Source of the DNA: an uncultured Bacteroidota bacterium
GTDB lineage: Bacteria > Bacteroidota > Bacteroidia > Chitinophagales > Chitinophagaceae
Assembly (NCBI GenBank): GCA_903875055.1
Contig: CAIQUX010000145.1
Span: 1-36,206, forward strand
DNA length: 36,206 bases
Reading direction: 5' to 3'
Both the position numbers and the translations under genes were made by a program. Shown here piece after piece: positions 24,484-32,011 of this stretch. How positions within the stretch are numbered: the first letter of the stretch is position 1; each line of letters starts with the position of its first letter. The notes under the pieces are model-generated. The model worked only from the letters and a program-made list of their open reading frames with translations, had not been told where the DNA came from and ran no database searches.

Positions 24484-25095
24484 TTATTTGATTGCAAAAT
24501 TCAATAACTCCTCGTCGAACAATGAGGCACTCAGCCGGTCTCCTATTGCTACCGGTCCTACACCCTGAGGTGTACCGGTAAAGATCAGATCACCCATATT
24601 CAAGGTAAAGAACTGAGAAACATACGCGATGACTTTTTCAAAACTAAAGAGTAGGTTTTCGGTATTGCCTTCCTGAACCACTTCATTATTTTTCTTCAGC
24701 GAAAACAGAAACGGGTGATTCTTCTCTTCATCACTTATGTTTTTCCATTGACCGATAACTGCTGAGTTATCAAAGGCTTTGGCGATTTCCCATGGGAGAC
24801 CTTTTTCCTTTTGATGTTGTTGCAGATCGCGGGCCGTGAAATCGATACCGACCGTCATGGCGTTGTAGTAAGACCTTGCAAATTTCTCACTGACTGAGCG
24901 ACCGTTCTTACAGATACGAAGTACGATTTCACATTCATAATGCAGATCTTTGGTGAAATTCGGATAATAAAAATCCTGGTTGTCTGTGAGTACGGCTGTA
25001 TGAGGTTTCATAAAAATAACCGGTGCAGAAGGCACTTCGTTCTTCAGTTCTTTGGCATGTTCAGCATAATTTCTTCCGACACAAAATATTTTCAT
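24484..25095 (-). CDS. Fumarylacetoacetate hydrolase-family protein
   Basis: This is a single-domain FAH-fold protein of 203 residues, the short form close to FAHD1/YcgM (acylpyruvase or oxaloacetate decarboxylase-like). It begins MKIFCVGRNYAEHAKEL, a typical start. Metal ligands are in LHYECEIVLRI (E54, E56) and VGIDFTARDLQ (D85), followed by KGLPWEIAKAFDNSAVIG and the late IFTGTPQGVGPV motif. The substrate is a small 2-oxo acid or acylpyruvate, not determinable here. It starts 12 bases after pth, so the two form an operon. Confidence 0.92.
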   Translation of the reverse strand: MKIFCVGRNYAEHAKELKNEVPSAPVIFMKPHTAVLTDNQDFYYPNFTKDLHYECEIVLRICKNGRSVSEKFARSYYNAMTVGIDFTARDLQQHQKEKGLPWEIAKAFDNSAVIGQWKNISDEEKNHPFLFSLKKNNEVVQEGNTENLLFSFEKVIAYVSQFFTLNMGDLIFTGTPQGVGPVAIGDRLSASLFDEELLNFAIK

Positions 25096-25107
25096 CAGTA
25101 TGTTTCT

Positions 25108-25683
25108 TTAGAGGTCAAATTTAAGATTGTTACACAAATTCATTGTTCGGTCTATACCTATCGTCACGAAATTTTCTATGATTTCGCAACAGGCCGCCAC
25201 CTTTTTATTGACCATCGGAACTTCCTGATCGGTCCATCGGCCTAACACATAATCAACTTGCCGGCCTTTAGCAAAATTATTACCGATACCGAAACGAAGT
25301 TTAGGGTAGACATTGGTCCCAATTAGTTCCTGAATACTTTTCAAACCGTTATGACCTGCATCCGATCCGCTGCCACGAAGCTTCATCACATTAAGGGGAA
25401 AGGCCAGATCATCGACGATAGTGAGTGTATGTTCAACACTGATCTTTTCCTTATCCATCCAATACTTGAATGCTTTACCGCTTAAATTCATATATGTGGT
25501 AGGCTTAATCAACACGAGTATCCTTCCTTTGAATTTTACCTCGCAGACATCGGCCAGACGTTCAGATGAAAACTTACTACCATGTTTGGCCGCAAACACA
25601 TCAAGTACATCAAATCCGATATTGTGACGTGTTTCAACATACTCCATACCGATATTTCCTAACCCGACGATTAAAAATTTCAT
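25108..25683 (-). CDS. pth: Peptidyl-tRNA hydrolase
   Basis: Pth frees tRNA from prematurely released peptidyl-tRNA. The 191-residue protein has all family landmarks: FLIVGLGNIGMEY with N10, RHNIGF with catalytic H20, KPTTYMNLSG, the TIVDDLAFPL loop and GSGSDAGHNGLKSI, then FGIGN and the VLGRW tail. Length and start (ATG at 25683) are normal. A TAGTTTCG box ends four bases before the ATG. FAH follows directly on the same transcript. Confidence 0.97.
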   Translation of the reverse strand: MKFLIVGLGNIGMEYVETRHNIGFDVLDVFAAKHGSKFSSERLADVCEVKFKGRILVLIKPTTYMNLSGKAFKYWMDKEKISVEHTLTIVDDLAFPLNVMKLRGSGSDAGHNGLKSIQELIGTNVYPKLRFGIGNNFAKGRQVDYVLGRWTDQEVPMVNKKVAACCEIIENFVTIGIDRTMNLCNNLKFDL

Positions 25684-25687
25684 GCTG

Positions 25688-25695
25688 CGAAACTA
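25688..25695 (-). promoter_or_regulatory. -7-like box directly before pth (possible leaderless start)
   Basis: The minus strand reads TAGTTTCG (25695-25688), one base off TAnnTTTG, ending four bases before the pth ATG. No -33 TTG is seen. Confidence 0.35.
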
Positions 25696-25736
25696 CTATC
25701 TTATCTTGATTTGAGAAATGGAAAAAAATCAGATGA

Positions 25737-26369
25737 TCATTTTATCTTTTCAAGCTCTTCTTTCGACACGATCTTGTAATCCTTAGGAATATCAAATACT
25801 TTGAGATCAACACTTTTAGTCTCCAAAGCTGTGGCGACAAACCGGATGGTTGTGGCAGCGTTGGATTTCACTTCATATTCAAGTGGCACTCCCTGTAAGC
25901 CAGGGAACATAGTATTGAAGCATTCATGTGGAGGAAGCAGATCACCTGTAAAATAAAAAGTAGCTTCTTCACCATTGAGATAACGAACTGTGGCTGCAGA
26001 ACTGGCATACCCCGCCAGCTTTTTCTTTTGTTCGGAAAAAGTAAAAACAGTCTTCTCGAATCGCTTATTCTTTTCTGCCACCTCGGCTGGTGTCATCGTC
26101 AATGCATATTTATTTTCGGCGTCTACATTCAATGAAATGGACGTACCGGTCTTCTGATTGGAAATAAGGATGTTATTGAAGCCGTTATTCATGACCAACT
26201 CCCGTCGGCTTAGGTTGTTCTTGACTGTCACGATATACATTCCATCCGGCTTTTCGCTTCCATTGACAAAGACTTCATACTTGATGACACCTTCCGAAAA
26301 TATTTTTTGCCCATAGGAACGATTGCCAAACAGCAGACTCAAAAGCAGGAAAATCGTTAGTTTATTCAT
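25737..26369 (-). CDS. Exported DUF4412-like protein of unknown function
   Basis: The protein has 210 residues with a signal peptide ending near YGQ (residue 20). The body is all-beta in appearance: SEGVIKYEVFVNG, then GMYIVTVKNNLSRREL, then NILISNQKTG, then YALTMTPAEVAEKNKRFE, and a GVPLEYEV strand. This strand series, in which an F-x-G-x-I-x-Y start is followed by a G-x-P-L-E-Y motif, resembles the DUF4412/GLPGLI group of Bacteroidota exported proteins, which may bind lipids. It ends with a short Lys/Glu-rich tail. It lies between LytTR (47 bases upstream on the same strand) and pth, so it may be co-transcribed with the regulator. The function is not known. Confidence 0.78.
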   Translation of the reverse strand: MNKLTIFLLLSLLFGNRSYGQKIFSEGVIKYEVFVNGSEKPDGMYIVTVKNNLSRRELVMNNGFNNILISNQKTGTSISLNVDAENKYALTMTPAEVAEKNKRFEKTVFTFSEQKKKLAGYASSAATVRYLNGEEATFYFTGDLLPPHECFNTMFPGLQGVPLEYEVKSNAATTIRFVATALETKSVDLKVFDIPKDYKIVSKEELEKIK

Positions 26370-26416
26370 AATGAGAGGTTTAGAATCGGTTTCAAGAAAT
26401 GCATCAGGACAATCAA

Positions 26417-27166
26417 TTACAGATTTAGGATTTTCACCAGTTCATCTTTTTTTCGTCGGCTGACTTCCAACTCAGTATCATCATTCATCACAAGAAGATT
26501 CACATCACCTTTGATGAATTTCCTGATATATTTCAGATTGACCAGATGAGAATTATGAATGCGACAAAAACTGCTTGATGGTAAAATATTTTCAATATCC
26601 TTCAGGGATTTAGAAATTAATATCTTTTCGTTGTTGGCGAGGTATATAAATGTATAATTATTCGAGGCCATACAACGAACGATCTGATCGACTACTATGA
26701 ACTTCAATCCATCAGATGTCGGGAAGGCGACCCTGTTAAACGGATCGTTGTTGTTCAAAAGCCTGACATTCTCAAAAAGGTTTCTGATTTTTTCAAGAGG
26801 GTTTGAGACTGCTCTGTGATCAACCACACGCTGCACGGCGGTTTTCAATTCTTCTACATTGATCGGTTTTAAGAGATAGTCGATGGCACTGAACTGGATG
26901 GCTTTGATTCCGTATTTGATGTGAGCCGTTGTAAAGATGACTTCGAAATTGATGTTATTGACTTTCTCCAGAATATCAAAACCACTCATCCCAGGAAGTT
27001 CAATATCCATGAAGACAAGATCAGGCTTAAGGGAGTTCAGTTTCGACACCGCATCCATCGGCTTATTGCAGACGGCAATCACATGAAGCTCAGGTAAGTA
27101 GTGTTTTATCAGTTCTTCCAAGACCTGCGAGCTGGTTAGTTCATCATCAACAATTATCGCTCTCAT
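26417..27166 (-). CDS. LytTR-family response regulator
   Basis: The 249-residue two-domain regulator has a receiver domain (1-120) with acidic pair D7-D8, phospho-acceptor D54 (LVFMDIELPG), the switch threonine in FTTAH and K in LLKPI. A LytTR DNA-binding domain (about 145-249) follows, with RVAFPTSDGLKFI, IVRCMASNNYTFIYL, FCRIHNSHLVNLKYI and VSRRKKDEL. No histidine kinase gene is adjacent; the partner is usually a LytS/YehU-like kinase elsewhere. It is transcribed away from the CDP-sugar genes, with 150 bases between the two start codons that hold an inverted repeat. Regulation of that cassette is possible but unproven. Confidence 0.95.
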   Translation of the reverse strand: MRAIIVDDELTSSQVLEELIKHYLPELHVIAVCNKPMDAVSKLNSLKPDLVFMDIELPGMSGFDILEKVNNINFEVIFTTAHIKYGIKAIQFSAIDYLLKPINVEELKTAVQRVVDHRAVSNPLEKIRNLFENVRLLNNNDPFNRVAFPTSDGLKFIVVDQIVRCMASNNYTFIYLANNEKILISKSLKDIENILPSSSFCRIHNSHLVNLKYIRKFIKGDVNLLVMNDDTELEVSRRKKDELVKILNL

Positions 27167-27170
27167 GCTG

Positions 27171-27178
27171 TAAAACTA
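27171..27178 (-). promoter_or_regulatory. -7-like box directly before the LytTR gene (possible leaderless start)
   Basis: The minus strand reads TAGTTTTA (27178-27171), one base off TAnnTTTG, ending four bases before the ATG at 27166. No -33 TTG lies at the normal spacing. Confidence 0.35.
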
Positions 27179-27265
27179 AGGTAAATTGGCAAATTAGCTT
27201 CAGGCAATTAACATTATTTTTTCTTTACTGGGGAATTAAGTTTTTATATCTTGCGCCCGTGTTTT

Positions 27266-27284
27266 GCTGTGATTCACACACAGC
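27266..27284 (+). promoter_or_regulatory. Inverted repeat in the leader of the CDP-sugar operon (operator candidate)
   Basis: GCTGTG (27266-27271) and CACAGC (27279-27284) form a 6-base inverted repeat around a 7-base centre. It sits 33 bases before the rfbF ATG and downstream of a TATATCTTG promoter-like stretch (27245-27253). It could be a regulator site or a leader hairpin. Confidence 0.35.
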
Positions 27285-27316
27285 GTACTAAACAAAAATT
27301 CTAACATTATTCAGTT

Positions 27317-28093
27317 ATGAAAGTAGTCTTGTTTGCAGGGGGATTGGGTACACGAATTTCCGAAGAGAGTCATCTCAGACCGAAGCCGATGATAGAAATC
27401 GGGGGAAAACCGATGCTTTGGCATATCATGAATATTTACGCGGCGCATGGTCACAACGAATTCATCGTATGTTGCGGCTACAAAGGCTGGATGATTAAGG
27501 AATATTTTACGAATTACTTCCTTCATAATGCCGATGTGACTGTCGACTTAAAAGACAACAAAGTTGAAATTCATAATGCCAATGCGGAACCGTTCAAGAT
27601 CACGATGATTGATACCGGTGTGGATACCATGACGGGCGGCCGTTTAAAACGAGTGCTTGCATATACTAATAATGAACCCTTCATGCTGACCTATGGTGAT
27701 GGCGTCTGTGATGTTGATATCAATGCATTGATTGACTTTCATAAGCAGCATGGAAAAATATGCACCATGACAACCATACAACCCAGCAGTCGTTTTGGTG
27801 TGGTCAATATGGAAGAAGATGGCACTGTCAATCAGTTTGAAGAGAAACCGGAGGATAGCGGCACCTGGATCAACGGCGGCTTTTTTGTATTACAACCTGA
27901 AATCAAAAATTACCTGACCGATGATGGGATGGATGATGTGATGTGGGAGCGCCAACCGATGTATGATCTGGCAAATGATAAACAGATAGTGGGATTCAGA
28001 CATCGGGGGTTCTGGAAATGTATGGATACCATGCGGGATAAGGAAGAACTTGAAAAGCTTTGGGAAACTAATCCGCTCTGGAAAAAATGGTAA
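27317..28093 (+). CDS. rfbF: Glucose-1-phosphate cytidylyltransferase
   Basis: RfbF joins CTP and glucose 1-phosphate to CDP-glucose, the entry to CDP-6-deoxyhexoses. The 258-residue length is normal. Family motifs are VVLFAGGLGTRISEES (nucleotide loop), RPKPMIEIGGKPMLWHIM, EFIVCCGYKGWMIKEYF, TGVDTMTGGRLKR, FMLTYGDGVCDVD (metal aspartates), WINGGFFV and FWKCMDTMRDKEEL. The gene begins the plus-strand sugar operon, and its stop overlaps the rfbG start by seven bases (ATGGTAA), indicating translational coupling. The upstream region is shared with the divergent LytTR regulator. Confidence 0.97.
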   Translation: MKVVLFAGGLGTRISEESHLRPKPMIEIGGKPMLWHIMNIYAAHGHNEFIVCCGYKGWMIKEYFTNYFLHNADVTVDLKDNKVEIHNANAEPFKITMIDTGVDTMTGGRLKRVLAYTNNEPFMLTYGDGVCDVDINALIDFHKQHGKICTMTTIQPSSRFGVVNMEEDGTVNQFEEKPEDSGTWINGGFFVLQPEIKNYLTDDGMDDVMWERQPMYDLANDKQIVGFRHRGFWKCMDTMRDKEELEKLWETNPLWKKW

Positions 28094-29172
28094 CGATAGA
28101 ACATCTTGGCAAATACTTTAAAGGAAAGAAAGTTTTTCTTACAGGGCATACAGGCTTCAAAGGGGCCTGGATGGTGCAAATACTGTCCATGCTGGGTGCT
28201 GAAATCAAAGGCTATGCGTTAGCACCTGAAAAAGATGGCGACCTGTATAATCTCATCAATGGCAATGCATTGTGTCAGTCAAGTATTGTGCATGATATCC
28301 GTGACGCAGAGGCAGTGCGAAGAGAACTGGTTCGATTTGAACCCGATTTTGTCTTTCATTTTGCAGCACAGCCGCTTGTCATCAGAGGATATGAAGAACC
28401 TCTTTATACATTTGAAGTGAACGGTCAAGGCACGGCCAATGTGCTGGATGCTCTGAAGTTCTTGGAAAAACGTTCTGTCGCTGTGATGGTAACGACCGAC
28501 AAAGTCTACGAAAATCTTGATGACAACACCCTTTTCAAGGAAACGGATAAACTTGGCGGTTACGACCCCTACTCTGCCAGCAAAGCGGTAGCCGAAATCA
28601 TCATTTCTTCCTACCGTTCTTCGTTTTTCAATCATGAAAAAATCGATGTCCATCAAAAATCAATTGCATCTGTCAGGGCGGGCAATGTGATAGGCGGTGG
28701 TGATTTTGCCGATAACCGTATCGTTCCCGATATCGTCAGGGCTATCAAGAAAAACGATCTTGTGACCTTGCGAAATCCTCATGCCACAAGACCTTGGCAA
28801 CATGTACTAGAGCCATTAGGCGCTTATCTGCTTCTGGCAACTAAAATGGTGGATAATGATGTAAAATATAATACATCGTATAATCTCGGACCTAAAAAGA
28901 TGGATGTATTGACCGTCGAAGAACTGACACGCATCGCTATTGCCAAGGCCGGCAAAGGATCGTATCAGATTGAGGAAAATCAAAATAAATTGCACGAAGC
29001 ATCCAACCTGATGCTTGACATCGACAAGGCAAAACGAGAACTGGGCTGGTGGCCTAAATTTGATTCAAGAACCGCCATTGAAAAAACTGTGGAATGGTAT
29101 CTTGATGATGAGACCGATGCAACCACGAAATGCCAGCGACAGATCCAAGAATACTTTGAACAACATAACTAA
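28087..29172 (+). CDS. rfbG: CDP-glucose 4,6-dehydratase
   Basis: RfbG converts CDP-glucose to CDP-4-keto-6-deoxyglucose with bound NAD. The 361-residue short-chain dehydrogenase-fold enzyme has the glycine motif TGHTGFKGAW (G20, G23, G26), VMVTTDKVYEN with the T-D-K triad (136-139), and the catalytic YDPYSASK (Y162, K166). It also has RAGNVIGGGDFADNRIVPD and RPWQHVLEPLGAYLLL, all typical of the CDP-glucose dehydratases. It follows rfbF with a 7-base overlap and is followed 12 bases later by the epimerase. Confidence 0.97.
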   Translation: MVTIEHLGKYFKGKKVFLTGHTGFKGAWMVQILSMLGAEIKGYALAPEKDGDLYNLINGNALCQSSIVHDIRDAEAVRRELVRFEPDFVFHFAAQPLVIRGYEEPLYTFEVNGQGTANVLDALKFLEKRSVAVMVTTDKVYENLDDNTLFKETDKLGGYDPYSASKAVAEIIISSYRSSFFNHEKIDVHQKSIASVRAGNVIGGGDFADNRIVPDIVRAIKKNDLVTLRNPHATRPWQHVLEPLGAYLLLATKMVDNDVKYNTSYNLGPKKMDVLTVEELTRIAIAKAGKGSYQIEENQNKLHEASNLMLDIDKAKRELGWWPKFDSRTAIEKTVEWYLDDETDATTKCQRQIQEYFEQHN

Positions 29173-29184
29173 GAATAGTCCCTC

Positions 29185-29721
29185 ATGAGAATTGAAGACA
29201 CCTCCATCAGCGCCGTCAAACTTCTGCATCAGTTCAGAGCCGATGACCGCAGAGGAAGTTTCGTAAAGACATTCCATCATTCCTCACTCATGGCATCGGG
29301 CATCGATTTTGACTTGCGGGAAAGTTTCTATTCGGTTTCCAATCAACATGTCATCCGGGGTATGCATTTTCATCATCCACCTTTTGATCACGACAAGATT
29401 GTGTTTTGTACTGATGGCAAAATTCTTGATGTGGCTTTAGACCTGAGGAAAAATTCATCCACCTACGGACAAAGCGTTTCATCTCAACTTTCATTTGAAA
29501 ATAATAACGCTTTGTATATTCCGAAAGGCTTTGCGCACGGCTTCCTGACCTTAAGTGAAAAAGCAACCACCTTTTATCTGGTCAGCGGCGAATACAATCA
29601 ACAAGCCGATGACGGAATTCGTTATGACAGTTTCGGTTTTGATTGGAAAGTAGCGCACCCGATAGTTTCTGATCGCGATTTGGCTTTCTCTTCCTTATCA
29701 ACGTTCAACTCTCCTTTTTAA
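29185..29721 (+). CDS. RmlC-type sugar-nucleotide 3,5-epimerase, probably acting on the CDP-4-keto sugar
   Basis: The 178-residue cupin of the dTDP-4-dehydrorhamnose 3,5-epimerase family has the catalytic histidine H61 in VIRGMHF and K71 in HDKIV. It also has DVALDLRKNSSTYGQ, IPKGFAHGFLTLSE with a later Y131, and EYNQQADDGIRYD with Y137. In RmlC the equivalent motifs are RGLHYQ and KLV; here HHPPFDHDKIV replaces the usual PPxAQxKLV. No dTDP-glucose genes (rmlA, rmlB) are present, and the gene lies between rfbG and a reductase, so the substrate is most likely CDP-4-keto-6-deoxyglucose. C3 epimerisation, C5 epimerisation or both cannot be separated from sequence. Confidence 0.88.
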   Translation: MRIEDTSISAVKLLHQFRADDRRGSFVKTFHHSSLMASGIDFDLRESFYSVSNQHVIRGMHFHHPPFDHDKIVFCTDGKILDVALDLRKNSSTYGQSVSSQLSFENNNALYIPKGFAHGFLTLSEKATTFYLVSGEYNQQADDGIRYDSFGFDWKVAHPIVSDRDLAFSSLSTFNSPF

Positions 29722-29735
29722 TTAATACACTATTC

Positions 29736-30608
29736 ATGAAAATATTTATTTCAGGTGCCTCTGGTTTGGTTGGCAGTAATTGTTTAAAGCATTTTACCGA
29801 GCAAGGTGTTGACGCCATTGGTTCTTATTTCAGTTACCCTACATCAAACACAGTCTACTTCAATACCCTTGACCTCAATGATGAAAAGAACTTTGATGTG
29901 GATGCCTTCAGGCCCGACGTGATCGTGCATTGCGGTGCGCTGACGCATGTCGACTATTGTGAAGATCATCCGGAGGAGAGTTATGAAAAAACCGTAACGT
30001 CGACAAAGAATCTGATTTCGCTGGCACTAAAACTTAATGCAAGGCTCGTATACATTTCAACAGATTACGTATTTGATGGTCGCGAAGGACCCTACATGGA
30101 ATATGCCGAGGTGAACCCATTAAGTGTGTATGCTAAGCACAAATTGGAAGGTGAACAATTAAGTCTTAATGCATCAGAAAAAAACCTGGTCCTTCGGGTG
30201 ACGAATGTTTACGGTAATGAAGAAAGGAACAAGAATTTCGTATCACGCATCATAGAGCAATGCCTCAACAAACAGAAACTCACTCTCAAACTTCCGCTGG
30301 ACCAATATGCCACTCCTGTCAATGCCTGGGATGTGGCAAGAGCCATGTATCTTTTATTGAAAGACGATCATATGGGTATCTTTCACATAGCCAGTACTGA
30401 TTGGATGAACCGCATTGAACTTGCGTTGAATATATTGAAATACTTCCCTGAAGCAGAGTATGACCTGATACCAGTGACAACACAAGAAATGAAACAACCA
30501 GCAGCTCGACCGCTCCGTGGTGGATTGCTCAAAAGCAAGTTCTCCGAATTATATCCTGCGTTCTTATACGGAACGGTTGATTCCTTCGTGCAGCGGTTTG
30601 TGAAATAG
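29736..30608 (+). CDS. RmlD-like NAD(P)-dependent sugar-nucleotide 4-ketoreductase
   Basis: The 290-residue SDR protein of the dTDP-4-dehydrorhamnose reductase type has FISGASGLVGSN (Rossmann glycines), DVIVHCGALTHVDYCE, YISTDYVFDGREGPY (catalytic Thr region), the YAKHK catalytic pair and LRVTNVYG. After the epimerase it should reduce the C4 keto group and complete the CDP-6-deoxyhexose. It starts 14 bases after the epimerase stop. In enterobacteria a matching four-step set (cytidylyltransferase, 4,6-dehydratase, epimerase, reductase) makes CDP-6-deoxy-altrose; that comparison is inference, and other stereochemistry is equally possible. Confidence 0.88.
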   Translation: MKIFISGASGLVGSNCLKHFTEQGVDAIGSYFSYPTSNTVYFNTLDLNDEKNFDVDAFRPDVIVHCGALTHVDYCEDHPEESYEKTVTSTKNLISLALKLNARLVYISTDYVFDGREGPYMEYAEVNPLSVYAKHKLEGEQLSLNASEKNLVLRVTNVYGNEERNKNFVSRIIEQCLNKQKLTLKLPLDQYATPVNAWDVARAMYLLLKDDHMGIFHIASTDWMNRIELALNILKYFPEAEYDLIPVTTQEMKQPAARPLRGGLLKSKFSELYPAFLYGTVDSFVQRFVK

Positions 30609-30646
30609 CTCTTTTTATTATAACTTACACTTCTAAATGCCATAAC

Positions 30647-30895
30647 ATGAAAAGTTTAATTATACTCAGTCTTATTCTTCTAGGACTAAGCTCGTGTGTT
30701 CGTGAAAAAAGTTATAATTGTCATTGCGTATATGTCCCTGATGTAACTTATTTACCAGCAGGTACCCCGAATAAAGAAGAAGATCATACTGTCAAATCAA
30801 TTGTCAGGGATGACGCAGCAAGTAACTGCAGTATCGATTACGAAAGCAAATATTTCGTACAGCACTATAGTGGAACCTGCGCCCTGACCAACTAA
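30647..30895 (+). CDS. Small Cys-containing lipoprotein of unknown function
   Basis: The protein has only 82 residues: a lipoprotein signal peptide with lipobox LSSC (C17), then 65 residues with C25-x-C27 near the lipid anchor and C61 and C78 toward the end. These could form two disulfides. No family is recognised. The start is an ATG 38 bases after the CDP-sugar reductase stop; it may be the tail of that operon. A weak hairpin with a T tract follows 52 bases after its stop. Confidence 0.75.
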   Translation: MKSLIILSLILLGLSSCVREKSYNCHCVYVPDVTYLPAGTPNKEEDHTVKSIVRDDAASNCSIDYESKYFVQHYSGTCALTN

Positions 30896-30947
30896 TCAAT
30901 TGACTTGAGAAAAGCATTTCACCTCACAGGTCATAGACGATTCCTAA

Positions 30948-30965
30948 TTTAACGGTATAGTTAAA
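30948..30965 (+). terminator. Weak hairpin with T tract, terminator or operator
   Basis: TTTAAC (30948-30953) and GTTAAA (30960-30965) form a perfect 6-base inverted repeat, followed by CTTTA and a T run (30967-30977). It could end the upstream transcript or be a protein site before the DUF4249 promoter. The stem is AT-rich, so it is weak. Confidence 0.35.
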
Positions 30966-30994
30966 CTTTATTTTTTTGCAGAGAAATAAAAAAT

Positions 30995-31002
30995 TAATTT
31001 CG
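30995..31002 (+). promoter_or_regulatory. -7-like box directly before the DUF4249 gene (possible leaderless start)
   Basis: TAATTTCG at 30995-31002 is one base off TAnnTTTG and ends four bases before the ATG at 31007. A TTTG at 30975-30978 lies 16 bases upstream, slightly closer than the usual -33 spacing. Confidence 0.45.
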
Positions 31003-31006
31003 CAAC

Positions 31007-31933
31007 ATGCAAAAAACAGGCCATTTGCTTTGTCTAATCCTGCTATTCAGTGTATTGAGTGCCTGCGAGAAGGTTGTCCATATCAACCTCACTTCCAAGG
31101 ACAAATTAATAGTGGTCGAGGGAACGATTGAAAGCAATCAGCAACCCTATGTCTATCTGACAAACAGTATCGGTTTTTTTGACAAAATTGATTTGAATTC
31201 TGTTTCCTATATTAGAAATGCGATTATTACAGTTCAGGACCTGAACACTGACACAATAGTACAGTTGAAGGAATACAGTATCGATACCATCATTGGCACA
31301 AAGACATTTTCGTTTACGGTCTACGCACCAGATGTCAATGATCCTGTGGCTAATGCTTTTAAAGGCCAGGTAGCCCATTCGTATAAGTTAACAGTGGTGA
31401 CCAATGGAAAAACGTATGAGTCGGTGACAAAAATCCCGACGGGTAATGGATTGGATTCCTTATGGACAGAAAAAGTAACGAACCGCGATAGTTTTCGAAC
31501 CTTGCATGCTATCTATGTCGATCCGGATACGTTCGGCAATTCAGTTCGTGTGCAGACACTTGTCCACAAAGCAAAGAAAACAGGCGAAGTAGAAATTTTT
31601 CAAACAGCATTCAATTCAGTGTATAACGATGATATCGTGAACGGTGTCAGATTACCTATCACCATCGATATCGGTTACGACAAAACAAAGAATTATTCTC
31701 AGGCTGAATTTCAGACCTTAGGATTTTTAAGAAAAGGGGATACCGTAACAGTCAAATGGAGTGCCATCGACAAGAAGGTATATAAGTTCTGGGAAACCAT
31801 GGCTTATTCGCAAGGAAGTATCGGAAATCCTTTTGCTTCACCTACAAAAATACAAAGCAATATACCTGGAGCCCTGGGTGTATGGGCCGGCTATAATGCA
31901 AAGGAATTTACGATAGTGGATACATTGAAATGA
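31007..31933 (+). CDS. DUF4249-type lipoprotein
   Basis: The 308-residue protein has lipobox LSAC (C20) and the layout of the Bacteroidota DUF4249 lipoproteins. EKVVHINLTSKDKLIVVEGTIESNQQPYVYLTNS follows the anchor, with beta-strand repeats after it (AIITVQDLNTDT, HSYKLTVVTNGKTYESVTKIP). A typical C-terminus reads GNPFASPTKIQSNIPGALGVWAGYNAKEFTIV. These proteins often accompany TonB-dependent receptors in Bacteroidota, but no SusC-like gene is in this window. The function is unknown; an outer-membrane-facing role is inferred from the family. Confidence 0.88.
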   Translation: MQKTGHLLCLILLFSVLSACEKVVHINLTSKDKLIVVEGTIESNQQPYVYLTNSIGFFDKIDLNSVSYIRNAIITVQDLNTDTIVQLKEYSIDTIIGTKTFSFTVYAPDVNDPVANAFKGQVAHSYKLTVVTNGKTYESVTKIPTGNGLDSLWTEKVTNRDSFRTLHAIYVDPDTFGNSVRVQTLVHKAKKTGEVEIFQTAFNSVYNDDIVNGVRLPITIDIGYDKTKNYSQAEFQTLGFLRKGDTVTVKWSAIDKKVYKFWETMAYSQGSIGNPFASPTKIQSNIPGALGVWAGYNAKEFTIVDTLK

Positions 31934-32011
31934 TGCAGCAAGCCGTATTGAAATCAGACTTAAACAAATAAAATAAAAACTACAATACAGTAACAATCTA
32001 AAGAACCCTCT

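Noticed and set aside
27317-30608. dTDP-rhamnose operon
   Set aside because: The first two genes are CDP-glucose enzymes by motif, and no rmlA or rmlB is present.
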